Source: a virus. From it: 24,995 nt of DNA. The notes under the pieces were generated by a model. The model did not search any database. It saw only the letters and a program-made list of their open reading frames with translations, and was not told where the DNA came from. Made by a program: the position numbers and the translations under genes. The stretch spans positions 1-24,995 of IMG/VR virus record IMGVR_UViG_3300032288_000554, one strand, 5' to 3'. Positions 7,801 to 15,427 of the stretch are shown here, piece after piece; positions within the stretch are counted from its first letter, which is position 1; every line of letters starts with the position of its first letter.

Positions 7801-7987
7801 ACTATTATTGCTGAAGTGGAAGCAGGGGTCCGTCAAGGACCCCGACCTTTCCCTTTGCTTAAGCTATATTCACAAGATACAATTGGATAATTATGAAAGA
7901 GAACCTAAGACTGTCGAGAGATCTGATCCAGTATCTGGAGAAGACAATAACCCTAAGCCAAAGCGACTTAAAGCTAAAGGACTATGA
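7787..7987 (+). CDS. Small hypothetical protein, overlaps neighbours
   Basis: A 66-residue ORF (MNRLELLLLKWKQG at the start, a Lys/Pro-rich tail). The N-terminal half looks amphipathic-helical; the tail is charged. It overlaps the upstream gene by 14 bases and the downstream 60-codon ORF by 95 bases, so one of the pair may not be translated or may be shorter. There is no strong ribosome-binding site. A perfect 7-bp hairpin (7825-7843) lies inside it. No family is recognised. Confidence 0.5.
   Translation: MNRLELLLLKWKQGSVKDPDLSLCLSYIHKIQLDNYEREPKTVERSDPVSGEDNNPKPKRLKAKGL
7825..7843 (+). other. Perfect 7-bp hairpin GGGGTCC-gtcaa-GGACCCC
   Basis: The stem GGGGTCC (7825-7831) and GGACCCC (7837-7843) enclose a 5-base loop. 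The following GACCTTTCCCTTT is only weakly T-rich, so this is not a convincing rho-independent terminator. It lies at the junction between nucleotide-metabolism and structural genes and could be an RNA processing site or an attenuator. Confidence 0.6.
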
Positions 7988-8075
7988 CCGAGGCTTTAAG
8001 GCAGGACAACTTGAGGTTGTGTCTAAATTAAAACTATTATTAGAGCAGCAAGAAAGGAAGGACGGCTATGGCTAA
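7893..8075 (+). CDS. Small hypothetical protein, helical
   Basis: A 60-residue protein with two likely amphipathic helices: LSRDLIQYLEKTITLSQSDL and the segment DYDRGFKAGQLEVV-SKLKLLLEQQ. The RGFKAGQ-type helix resembles short hypothetical proteins found in front of portal genes in marine podoviruses, though I cannot name a family. It overlaps the upstream ORF by 95 bases in another frame and the next gene by 8 bases. Only a weak GGAT precedes its ATG. Confidence 0.6.
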   Translation: MKENLRLSRDLIQYLEKTITLSQSDLKLKDYDRGFKAGQLEVVSKLKLLLEQQERKDGYG

Positions 8076-8415
8076 AAAAGGTGGCGGAATGCAAACTAAT
8101 TTCCAAGCGGAGATGGATCGCCAAGAGCAGATGATGCAGCGTCAAATGGCACTGCAGCAACAGTATCAACGCGAAGCAGAAGACCGAATGCGCCAAGAGC
8201 GTGAGCGTGAAAGAAACCTAGAACTAGCGCGCCGTCGAGAAGCTGCAATAGAAAAAGAAACACAAATGGAAAGGGAAGAAGCACAGGAAGCTGCTGTCTT
8301 CCAAGAAATGCAAGGACAAGCCAAGGCTGAATCAAGTGAGTTTGGTGGTGGATTTAATCTAGCCATGCCAACCATTGAAAGACCTGGTTACGAGAGTCAA
8401 GATAGACCCCTATAA
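8068..8415 (+). CDS. Coiled-coil Gln/Glu/Arg-rich protein upstream of portal
   Basis: A 115-residue protein. After a short MAKKGGG start it has a long, highly charged predicted coiled coil from about residue 12 to 85 (Met/Gln-rich, then repeated Arg-Glu), followed by a Gly-rich stretch and a short tail ending DRPL. The position just before the portal gene matches T7 gene 7.3, a small virion/tail assembly protein, but similarity cannot be claimed from sequence. It overlaps the previous ORF by 8 bases and is separated from the portal by a strong ribosome-binding leader. Confidence 0.75.
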   Translation: MAKKGGGMQTNFQAEMDRQEQMMQRQMALQQQYQREAEDRMRQERERERNLELARRREAAIEKETQMEREEAQEAAVFQEMQGQAKAESSEFGGGFNLAMPTIERPGYESQDRPL

Positions 8416-8425
8416 GGAGAGATAA

Positions 8426-10030
8426 ATGCAATCTGAAAAGACTATTAAAGATAGATGGTGGACTCTAAATGCTAAGCGTGAGTCCAAGCTAAACAAGTCA
8501 AGGGCTTGTTCGGCTTTAACTGTACCTACATTGTTACCTTATCAATCTCTATCTGGAGAAGATAATCTATTTCAGACTTATTCATCTGTCCAATCAAGAG
8601 GTGTTACTTCCTTAGCCAGTAAGATCCTCAGTGTTCTCATTCCTTTAAATGATACCCCATTCTTTAGCTTTGGTCTTAAGAATGGTAGAGAACCAACACC
8701 AGAGATTTCAGAATACCTTAGTAAGTTATCTCTACAAGTCTATCGTAAACTAATCTCTAATAATCTTAGAGAGATTTCATACCTTGCCATGCAACATTTG
8801 ATTGTTATTGGCGATGTATTGATTGTAATGGAAAACGATTACTCATTCCGTTCAATTCGTTTAGATCAGTTTGTTGTTCGTCGTGATGTAAACGGAGCTG
8901 TAAAGGAATTTATCTATCTTGAATTCATTTCTCCATCTAACGAGGAGGCGGCTAGTGCCTATGATTTCATTGCGGGCGAGGAAAAACAAACAGGTTTTAA
9001 AACAGTATACATCCGAGTCTTCCAAAACGAAGAAAACCTCTGGGAAGTACAGAAAGAACTGGACGGAGAAATCATTGATAAAGGTTTCTACAGTGTTCTA
9101 CCTTATGTTATTCTTCGTTGGGCTAGTGTGTCTGGTGAAGATTATGGCCGATCTCACGTCGAGGATATTTATTCAGATATTCGTACCCTAGAATCTTACA
9201 GTCGTGCTATGATTCAAGGTATGGCAGCAGGATCTACATTCTTCATGGGTGTAAATCCAGCTGGTATTACTGAAATTGACGATCTTGCTGGAGCACAGAA
9301 TGGTACTTGGGTTGGTGCCAGAAAAGAAGATGTGTTTGTCATCACCCCAGGTGAAACAATCAATCCACAACTACAGGCTTGTGCATCAGCTGTAGACAAT
9401 ATGCGTAAAGAAGTAGGACAAGGATTCCTATTACAGACCGCAGCAATGCCAACAGGAGATCGTGTAACAGCTACGGCTGTTCGCGCAGTTGGTAACGAGT
9501 TAGAAACAATCCTTGGTGGTACCTTCTCTGCTATTGCCAGAGACTTTATGGTACCAATCATCAGAAGAACAATCTATCTTATGATTGAAAACAATGAGAT
9601 TGATCAACGAATGGCCGATCAATTCAATGAAGAGAATGGTATCCTTAACATTGAAATTTTAACTGGCCTCCAGTCCCTTAGCCGTGAATCAGACATCACC
9701 AAATTACTCCAAATGGGTGAGATGGTTCGCAACTTACCACCTGAAGCCGCTTCTTCATTCAAGTGGGAGTCCTATGCTAGAGCCCTGATCACGGCTATGG
9801 GATTTGATGCAAACAACTGGGTCCGCAGTGCCGAAGAACTAAAGAAAGAAAAGATGGAAATGGCAAAGGCTCAGCAACAAATGGAAATGCAAAAGATGTT
9901 TGCTGGTGCGGCTGCTCAGGCTATGGGTGGTGCTGCTCAGCAAGACCTAATGAATACTGGTGGTGCAAACATTCCTCCAGAATTAGGACAGCAAGCAATG
10001 CAGATGCTAGGAGGACAACCCAATGGCTAA
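8426..10030 (+). CDS. Portal protein (head-tail connector), T7 gp8-like
   Basis: A 534-residue protein, nearly identical in length to T7 gp8 (536 aa), and in the expected place. The features fit podoviral connectors: an N-terminal helical region, a mixed core with GEDYGRSHVEDIYSDI near 235, a segment around QTAAMPTGDRVTATAVRAVG near 338-357, and a C-terminal Met/Gln/Ala-rich helix. Twelve subunits would form the ring at one capsid vertex through which DNA is packaged and ejected and to which the tail tubular proteins bind. The start follows AAGGAGAGATAA, a leader repeated before the fibre gene at 11235. It overlaps the next gene by 8 bases. Confidence 0.93.
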   Translation: MQSEKTIKDRWWTLNAKRESKLNKSRACSALTVPTLLPYQSLSGEDNLFQTYSSVQSRGVTSLASKILSVLIPLNDTPFFSFGLKNGREPTPEISEYLSKLSLQVYRKLISNNLREISYLAMQHLIVIGDVLIVMENDYSFRSIRLDQFVVRRDVNGAVKEFIYLEFISPSNEEAASAYDFIAGEEKQTGFKTVYIRVFQNEENLWEVQKELDGEIIDKGFYSVLPYVILRWASVSGEDYGRSHVEDIYSDIRTLESYSRAMIQGMAAGSTFFMGVNPAGITEIDDLAGAQNGTWVGARKEDVFVITPGETINPQLQACASAVDNMRKEVGQGFLLQTAAMPTGDRVTATAVRAVGNELETILGGTFSAIARDFMVPIIRRTIYLMIENNEIDQRMADQFNEENGILNIEILTGLQSLSRESDITKLLQMGEMVRNLPPEAASSFKWESYARALITAMGFDANNWVRSAEELKKEKMEMAKAQQQMEMQKMFAGAAAQAMGGAAQQDLMNTGGANIPPELGQQAMQMLGGQPNG

Positions 10031-10322
10031 AAGACCTGATAAAAAATCAATGCCTTGTAATAAACCAAGAGCCTCAACTTCCGCTGGCAAGAAGAAGATG
10101 GTTAAAGCATGTGCCAATGGTCAAGAAAAAATTATCCACTTTGGAGCAAAAGGTTATGGTCACAACTATAGTTCGGAAGCTCGTAAGTCTTTCAAAGCAC
10201 GGCATAATTGCGACTCTGCGGATAATAAACTAAGTGCCAAATACTGGGCCTGTAAAAACCTATGGGCGGGTCCAGGTGGTTCTAAACAATCCTGCCCCAA
10301 AGGTAGGAAGTGTAAAGGATAA
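10023..10322 (+). CDS. Small basic Cys-containing phage protein
   Basis: A 99-residue, Lys-rich protein with six cysteines (C12, C30, C63, C77, C91, C97). The core FGAKGYGHNYSSEARKSFKA, followed by RHNCD and YWACK, is a pattern seen in small uncharacterised proteins of marine phages and some large viruses; I do not name a family. Paired Cys and a His suggest metal binding; the charge suggests nucleic-acid or surface contact. It overlaps the portal gene and the next fibre gene, so it is part of the structural operon. It resembles in style, though not in sequence, the small proteins at 16108-16843. Confidence 0.8.
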   Translation: MAKRPDKKSMPCNKPRASTSAGKKKMVKACANGQEKIIHFGAKGYGHNYSSEARKSFKARHNCDSADNKLSAKYWACKNLWAGPGGSKQSCPKGRKCKG

Positions 10323-10921
10323 TGGACAGAAAACAATCAGCCGTAGCACGGCGTTTAGCTGAACAAAAAAGTGCACTTAGTCTTGCTGTACAAGAACCAC
10401 AATTAACTTTCCTACAAACTCAAGTTGGTAAGCATGAAAATACTTTGATTTCTTTAAACTCTTATACGGTTTATTTAAATCAAAATATAACCAAGGCTCA
10501 GGATAACATCACAGATTTGTTTACTCGGCTTGGTAAAGTAGAAACCTATACTACTGTACAACAGGGTAGATTAGTTGGTCGTTGGTCATCAGCTGGTACT
10601 GGTACTTTACAAGAAGTAACAATAGGTTATGGTTTAAAACTTAGTAATGGCGGTGAACTTAGTGCATTTACTGCACAAATTGCTGATGCTGGCATTACAA
10701 TTACGGCTGGTAATGGATTACTTGGTGGTGGCGACCTTACTCAGAATAGATCTTTATCTGTTAACTTTGCGGCTAATGGTGAAGTTTCATCTAGCAAAGC
10801 AGTAAGAGCAGATGACTCTAGACTTAGTGGTTTAGCCCCAAGTACGGGCTTATTTGATATAGATGGTGGAGATGCTGGTGTATACACAGGCACTCCTATA
10901 CTAGATGGAGGTGGTGCCTAA
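10322..10921 (+). CDS. Fibre-like protein with N-terminal coiled coil
   Basis: A 199-residue protein. Residues ~20-80 form a likely trimeric coiled coil. From ~100 onward it has beta-rich fibre segments such as GLKLSNGGELS and GNGLLGGGDLTQNRSLSV, a pattern common in phage tail fibres and head fibres. It ends in PILDGGGA, a terminal DGG tag also seen in the next two gene products. It starts on the stop codon of the previous gene (TAATG) and its stop overlaps the start of the next one. It probably is a short fibre or a fibre-anchoring component of the virion. Confidence 0.75.
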   Translation: MDRKQSAVARRLAEQKSALSLAVQEPQLTFLQTQVGKHENTLISLNSYTVYLNQNITKAQDNITDLFTRLGKVETYTTVQQGRLVGRWSSAGTGTLQEVTIGYGLKLSNGGELSAFTAQIADAGITITAGNGLLGGGDLTQNRSLSVNFAANGEVSSSKAVRADDSRLSGLAPSTGLFDIDGGDAGVYTGTPILDGGGA

Positions 10922-11223
10922 TGCCCTATACAATTAGAGTACGTCGAGATACATCAGCTAACTGGACCACAACAAATCCAGTACTAGCCTTAGGAGAAAT
11001 AGGATATGATGTAACCAACGATAAATTAAAAGTGGGTAATGGTATTGCAACATGGAGTGCACTCACTTATCTAGATGCTGATCCATCCGCACACTTCCAT
11101 TCCCTTAGTGATCTATCTGATTTTCAAGTAACAAGTCCCGCCACTGGTCAGGTATTTAGATATTCTGGAACCAAGTGGATTAATGAAGCACCCGAAACAC
11201 TTACCGATGGTGGTAACTTTTAA
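10921..11223 (+). CDS. Short fibre-like protein with Mtd-N-like module
   Basis: A 100-residue protein. The N-terminal ~50 residues (IRVRRDTSANW, then LALGEIGYDVTNDKLKVGNG) match the module found at the start of the Bordetella phage Mtd tropism determinant and many phage fibres, which usually trimerises or anchors. The C-terminal half contains FHSLSDLSDFQV and YSGTKWINE, a pattern seen in phage fibres, and ends with DGGNF. It could be a decoration or an adaptor between the two neighbouring fibre proteins. It overlaps the upstream gene by 1 base. Confidence 0.8.
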   Translation: MPYTIRVRRDTSANWTTTNPVLALGEIGYDVTNDKLKVGNGIATWSALTYLDADPSAHFHSLSDLSDFQVTSPATGQVFRYSGTKWINEAPETLTDGGNF

Positions 11224-11234
11224 AGGAGAGATAA

Positions 11235-13208
11235 ATGGCAAACACACTTAGAATTAAACGCAGAGCATCAGGAAACGCAGGAGCCCCAACCACACTAGAG
11301 AATGCTGAGTTAGCATTTAACGAAGTCGATATGACACTGTACTATGGTAAAGGTACAGGTGGTGCTGGTGGTACTGCAACTACAATTGAAGCAATTGGAG
11401 GTTCTGGTGCTTTTGTTGGTTTAGCTGGTACTCAAACAATTACTGGTAATAAGACATTCTCTGGAACTGTTGCATTAGGTTCATCCGCTACCGCAACCAC
11501 CCCTGCTGGAAGTAGCAATGATACAAGTGTAGCAACTACCGCATTTGTTAAGGCCCTTGGTCTTGGTTCTGGAACGGTCACTAGTGTTGGTCTATCTCTT
11601 CCTGCAATCTTTACTGTTAGCAACAGTCCAGTAACAACCACTGGCACACTGACAGCAACCTTTGCTTCTCAGTCAGCTAATCAGGTATTTGTTGCTCCCA
11701 ACGGCAGTAGTGGTGCGCCAACCTTTAGATCATTGGTTGCTGCTGATATCCCAACACTAACTGCTGCTAAGATCAGTGATTTTGATACTCAAGTTCGTAC
11801 AAACAGACTTGATCAAATGGCACAGCCAACCGCTGATGTTCCATTCAACAGCCGTAAGATTACTGGTCTTGCCGATCCCACACAGAATCAAGACGCTGCA
11901 ACCAAGGCATATGTAGATACCGTATCACAAGGTATCCATACCCATACTTCAGCTCGTCTTGCTACTGCAGCAGCTTTACCAACATCAACTTATTCTAACG
12001 GTACTGGTGGTATTAATGCTACCATTACTGGTACAGCTAACGGCGCTCTTTCTGTAGACAGTGTTGCTGTAGCGGTTGATGATCGAATCCTAGTTAAGAA
12101 TCAAGCAAACGCATTTGAAAACGGTATGTATGTTGTTACTGCTACTGGTGGAGCCAGTGCTGTATTCGTACTAACTCGTTCTACTGACATGAATCAGGAT
12201 GTAGAATTCCCTGGTTCGTTTGAATTCGTAGAAGAAGGTACAGTTAATGCTGACAATGGTTATGTAGTTACTACAAACCTTCCAATTACTATTGGTACTA
12301 CAGGTATTACTTGGACTCAGTTCTCAGGTGCTGGTCAGATTACAGCAGGAACTGGTCTTACCAAGAGCGGTAATACCATTGATGTTGCCACTGCTTCGGC
12401 TTCCAGAATTGTAGTCAATGCCGATAGTATTGATCTTGCAACTACAGGTGTATCTGCAAGTACCTATAAGTCTGTAACTGTAGATACCTATGGTCGTGTG
12501 ACTGCTGGTACTAATCCAACTACACTCAGTGGTTACGGTATTACCGATGCCCTTAGTAACAGTACTTCATCTTCTCAAAACATGTATGGTCAATTATATT
12601 TATATGATAATGGACTTTCTTCAACTGGTTTGTATTTAAAGGTTGATAACGTTAGTGACCTTACTACAGCTAGAACTTTAAGTATTGATGTTAATGATGC
12701 TAATAGAACAATTACCCTTAGCGGTAATCTTACTGTAAGTGCAGCCTCTACAGTCAGCGGTACCAACACAGGTGATCAGACCATTACCCTAACGGGTGAT
12801 GTGACTGGTTCTGGTACTGGTTCATTTACAACTACCCTAGCCAACTCAGGCGTTACTGCTGGCACCTATAAATCCGTCACAGTCAATGCCAAGGGTCTAG
12901 TGACATCAGGTACTAACCCAACCACCTTGGCTGGATACGGCATCGTAGACGCTCAGGCTCTAGATGCTACCCTAACTGCCTTGGCTGGCGTAAGCACCTC
13001 AGCTAATACTGTAATCTACGCTACTGGTTCTGATACTTTTACTACCACTAGTTTTACTGCGTTTGGTCGTAGCTTAGTAGACGATGCTGATGCTTCGGCT
13101 GGTAGAACTACTCTTGGTCTTGGCACAATGGCAACTCAGAATGCCAGCAGTGTTGCAATTACTGGTGGTACTATTGACGGTATTACTCTTGATGGAGGCT
13201 CATTCTAA
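11235..13208 (+). CDS. Tail-fibre/adhesin protein with phage fibre repeats
   Basis: A 657-residue Gly/Thr/Ser-rich beta protein. Residues 1-50 carry the same N-terminal module as the neighbouring gene products (LRIKRRASGNAG, then ENAELAFNEVDMTLYYGKG). Then come common tail-fibre signatures: GTQTITGNKTFSGTV near 65 and KITGLADPTQNQDAATKAYV near 209. Two copies of a shaft repeat (TYKSVTVDTYGRVTAGTNPT near 410, TYKSVTVNAKGLVTSGTNPT near 544) are each followed by a GYGI motif. It ends with LDGGSF. It probably is a trimeric host-recognition fibre. It is preceded by the strong leader AAGGAGAGATAA, and its stop overlaps the next start. Its place between portal and scaffold, away from the tail genes, is unusual. 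Confidence 0.88.
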   Translation: MANTLRIKRRASGNAGAPTTLENAELAFNEVDMTLYYGKGTGGAGGTATTIEAIGGSGAFVGLAGTQTITGNKTFSGTVALGSSATATTPAGSSNDTSVATTAFVKALGLGSGTVTSVGLSLPAIFTVSNSPVTTTGTLTATFASQSANQVFVAPNGSSGAPTFRSLVAADIPTLTAAKISDFDTQVRTNRLDQMAQPTADVPFNSRKITGLADPTQNQDAATKAYVDTVSQGIHTHTSARLATAAALPTSTYSNGTGGINATITGTANGALSVDSVAVAVDDRILVKNQANAFENGMYVVTATGGASAVFVLTRSTDMNQDVEFPGSFEFVEEGTVNADNGYVVTTNLPITIGTTGITWTQFSGAGQITAGTGLTKSGNTIDVATASASRIVVNADSIDLATTGVSASTYKSVTVDTYGRVTAGTNPTTLSGYGITDALSNSTSSSQNMYGQLYLYDNGLSSTGLYLKVDNVSDLTTARTLSIDVNDANRTITLSGNLTVSAASTVSGTNTGDQTITLTGDVTGSGTGSFTTTLANSGVTAGTYKSVTVNAKGLVTSGTNPTTLAGYGIVDAQALDATLTALAGVSTSANTVIYATGSDTFTTTSFTAFGRSLVDDADASAGRTTLGLGTMATQNASSVAITGGTIDGITLDGGSF

Positions 13209-14371
13209 TGGCAGTTACGTTGCTTCATAAGCGAAGTGTAGTAGCCAGTGCAGTTCCTACTACGACCAACCTAGAAGTTGGTGAACTTGCAATGAATTAT
13301 CGCTCCAACAAGTTGTTTATACGCAGTTTCAATGACGACATCATCCATTTCTGCCCGCTGAACGATGGCGACAAGGGTGATATTACAGTTAGTGATGCTG
13401 GACAAACATTTACAATTGACAATGCTGCAGTAACTGTAGCTAAGATTTCGGCAACAGGTACCGCTGATAATACAACTTTTCTCCGTGGCGATGGCGCATG
13501 GGCTGCTGCTGGCTCTTTTACCCCTATTCGACAAGCCTACACATCAACAACATCTGGAATTAGTATTCCAAGTGGTGCAAAAAAACTTAGAATTATTTGC
13601 TTAGGTGGTGGTGGAGGCGGTGGTGGCGGTACATTAAGCGTTCCTACAGCGGGTCGATCTGGTGGTGGTGGAGGTTCAGGAGGCGGTACATATCTAACAG
13701 AACACCATGTTGCTTTTCTTTCTGGAACAATTACAGTTGTAGTTGGAGCAGGAGGAACTGGCGGGGCTGGTTCAACTAACCTTGGTGTATCAGGAACGAA
13801 CGGAACTGGAGGAGGAGTTTCATCCGTTGAAGGAACTCTTAATGGCGTAACTACTCGTTTGGCAGCTGGTCCCAATGGTTTTGGTGGTACTGGGGGAAAT
13901 AATGCATCTGCAAGTGGTGGTGGTGCCGTTGTAGCAGGACTTCAAGGTGGTATAGGAGGTAGTAGTAGTACTACAGCAAATGGTGGTTTTCCTGGGGCTA
14001 CAAACGGCCCTACTGGTTGGGGTATTTCTGGTATGGGTGGAGGAGGAGGTGGTGGCTGTAGTAGTTCCAATGTTCAGTACGCTGGTGCACAATCTTGGGG
14101 TTCAACCATTCCAAATGACAATGTAACTCCTGGAGGAACGGCTGGTGGTGGTCACGGAGGTAGTGAAAATCAAGGACGAGGTACAAACTGGGATTATTCA
14201 CGATCTGGCGGTGGTGGCGGTGGTGGTAATAATGCTGGAAGTGGTGGTAATGGCGGAAATGGCGGATATGGGGCAGGAGGTGGTGGAGGTGGCGCAGGAA
14301 CAAATTATCCAAATCAAGGTGGAAATGGTGGAAATGGTGGATCTGGTATTGTAATTTTATATTGGGAATAA
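13208..14371 (+). CDS. Adhesin with polyglycine-rich C-terminal domain
   Basis: A 387-residue protein. The N-terminus repeats the fibre module (LLHKRSVVASAVPTTTNLEV, then GELAMNYRSNKLFIRS). A linker with DGDKGDITVSDAGQTFTID follows. Residues ~131-379 are dominated by runs of Gly of up to nine, interspersed with Ser, Thr, Asn and aromatic residues, ending in GIVILYWE. This layout matches glycine-rich phage adhesins, where Gly runs pack as polyglycine II and the loops between them bind the host receptor. At DNA level the region is very G-rich on the + strand with many GGT/GGA codons, unlike its AT-rich neighbours. Reverse-frame ORFs there are artefacts of this composition. Confidence 0.85.
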   Translation: MAVTLLHKRSVVASAVPTTTNLEVGELAMNYRSNKLFIRSFNDDIIHFCPLNDGDKGDITVSDAGQTFTIDNAAVTVAKISATGTADNTTFLRGDGAWAAAGSFTPIRQAYTSTTSGISIPSGAKKLRIICLGGGGGGGGGTLSVPTAGRSGGGGGSGGGTYLTEHHVAFLSGTITVVVGAGGTGGAGSTNLGVSGTNGTGGGVSSVEGTLNGVTTRLAAGPNGFGGTGGNNASASGGGAVVAGLQGGIGGSSSTTANGGFPGATNGPTGWGISGMGGGGGGGCSSSNVQYAGAQSWGSTIPNDNVTPGGTAGGGHGGSENQGRGTNWDYSRSGGGGGGGNNAGSGGNGGNGGYGAGGGGGGAGTNYPNQGGNGGNGGSGIVILYWE

Positions 14372-14374
14372 CTT

Positions 14375-14785
14375 ATGAGATACGCTGTAATAAATAATTC
14401 AAATGTAGTAGAAAATATAATTATCATAGAAAATCCAGAAGTATGGACACAAAATACTTTACTTGTTTTATTAAATGAAAATGAACGGTGTGCTATAGGT
14501 TGGATTTACGATTCAAACTTAACACCTAGATTTATTTTTGTACCTATTCAAGCTGTATTTTCTTGGACTTCTTACCAATTCTTATTACGATTTACCGTAG
14601 AAGAACGAGCTGCTTTCCGAGCTGCTGCATTGACTGATCCAAATGTCGCTGACTTTCAACAATTAGCTCAAGCAGCTCAGGAAGTAATTAGTAACGACCC
14701 TATGACTGTGGCTGGTATGAACTATTTAGTTAGTGTCAATCTGCTAACAGAACAACGTAAAAACGAAATACTAGGATTAACATGA
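14375..14785 (+). CDS. Hypothetical phage protein downstream of adhesin
   Basis: A 136-residue protein. The N-terminal ~50 residues (YAVINNSNVVENIIII, then GWIYDSN) resemble short domains often found in phage fibre-associated proteins. The C-terminal half is helical: LRFTVEERAAFRAAALTDPN, QQLAQAAQEVISND and LTEQRKNEIL. It could be a fibre-assembly or decoration protein, by analogy with small genes that follow fibre genes in other phages. The start has no strong ribosome site; the stop overlaps the cohesin/dockerin gene (ATGA). Confidence 0.75.
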   Translation: MRYAVINNSNVVENIIIIENPEVWTQNTLLVLLNENERCAIGWIYDSNLTPRFIFVPIQAVFSWTSYQFLLRFTVEERAAFRAAALTDPNVADFQQLAQAAQEVISNDPMTVAGMNYLVSVNLLTEQRKNEILGLT

Positions 14786-15426
14786 TTGATATTATACTTA
14801 GTTGTATTACTCCTGCTGTAATCGGTCAAACCGTAGACGTTCAGGTATTAGTTCAGGCTAACAACCAAACTCGAATTACTTCATGTGATCTTGTGTTTGG
14901 ATGGGATACCACTAAACTAGAGTTTGTTGGTATTGATAATTCTAATATTCTAGAACCATTAGCATCTTTCTTACCACAAGGTAACTGGGACTACTATGGA
15001 ATCAATGAAACCTTACCACCCGCAGATGGTAATGGTCTGTATTACTGGCTTGCTCCTTTAACGGGAATTCCTGTGTATATTACTCAACAGCCAAGTTTAT
15101 TAACTACCTTAAAGTTTAAAGTATTGCCAAACTATACTCCAACTTCTGTAGATATTTTACCTGAGTTCACTGTATTTCATACAGCAGAAACCGTAATCTA
15201 TGGTTCAGATGTGCCTGGAATGAATGTTACTGGTACACTTACCAATGCTCCAGTCAATCCAGTTATGGGTGATTTTGATTATAATGGTCTGGTTGGTTCC
15301 CAAGACATGGCTATGCTATTAGTTAACTGGGGATCTATTACACTTGGACCCAATCCATACGACCTAGATAAAGATGGTCAAGTAGGATCTGGTGATCTAT
15401 CTTTACTATTAGCAAGTTGGGGGTAA
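14782..15426 (+). CDS. Cohesin-like domain fused to a dockerin domain
   Basis: A 214-residue protein. Residues ~10-160 read as a cohesin/carbohydrate-binding-like beta sandwich: IGQTVDVQVLVQANNQT, DLVFGWDTTKLEFVGI and LLTTLKFKVLPN are in the order and spacing usual for cohesins. Residues 163-214 are a type I dockerin-like pair of calcium loops. The first is D164-D166-N168-G169-V171-G172-D175 and the second D194-D196-D198-G199-V201-G202-D205, each followed by a helix ending NWG or ASWG. The loops are exactly 30 residues apart. Endings of the LLLxxWG type are especially common in secreted proteins of Planctomycetota. The product would bind calcium and could mediate protein-protein contacts on the virion or with host-surface material. 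No signal peptide is seen. The cohesin assignment is less sure than the dockerin. Confidence 0.8.
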   Translation: MIDIILSCITPAVIGQTVDVQVLVQANNQTRITSCDLVFGWDTTKLEFVGIDNSNILEPLASFLPQGNWDYYGINETLPPADGNGLYYWLAPLTGIPVYITQQPSLLTTLKFKVLPNYTPTSVDILPEFTVFHTAETVIYGSDVPGMNVTGTLTNAPVNPVMGDFDYNGLVGSQDMAMLLVNWGSITLGPNPYDLDKDGQVGSGDLSLLLASWG

Positions 15427-15427
15427 T

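Noticed and set aside
9188-9561. Reverse-strand ORFs over the portal gene
   Set aside because: They are shadows of a strongly supported + strand gene and lack start signals.
12465-12950. Possible DNA direct repeat in the fibre gene
   Set aside because: Similarity is at protein level (shaft repeats); the DNA copies differ at many third positions, so it is not a recent DNA repeat or mobile element.
13537-14312. Reverse-strand ORFs rich in Pro, Thr or His
   Set aside because: They are complements of GGT/GGA repeats in the glycine-rich adhesin gene and have no ribosome-binding sites.
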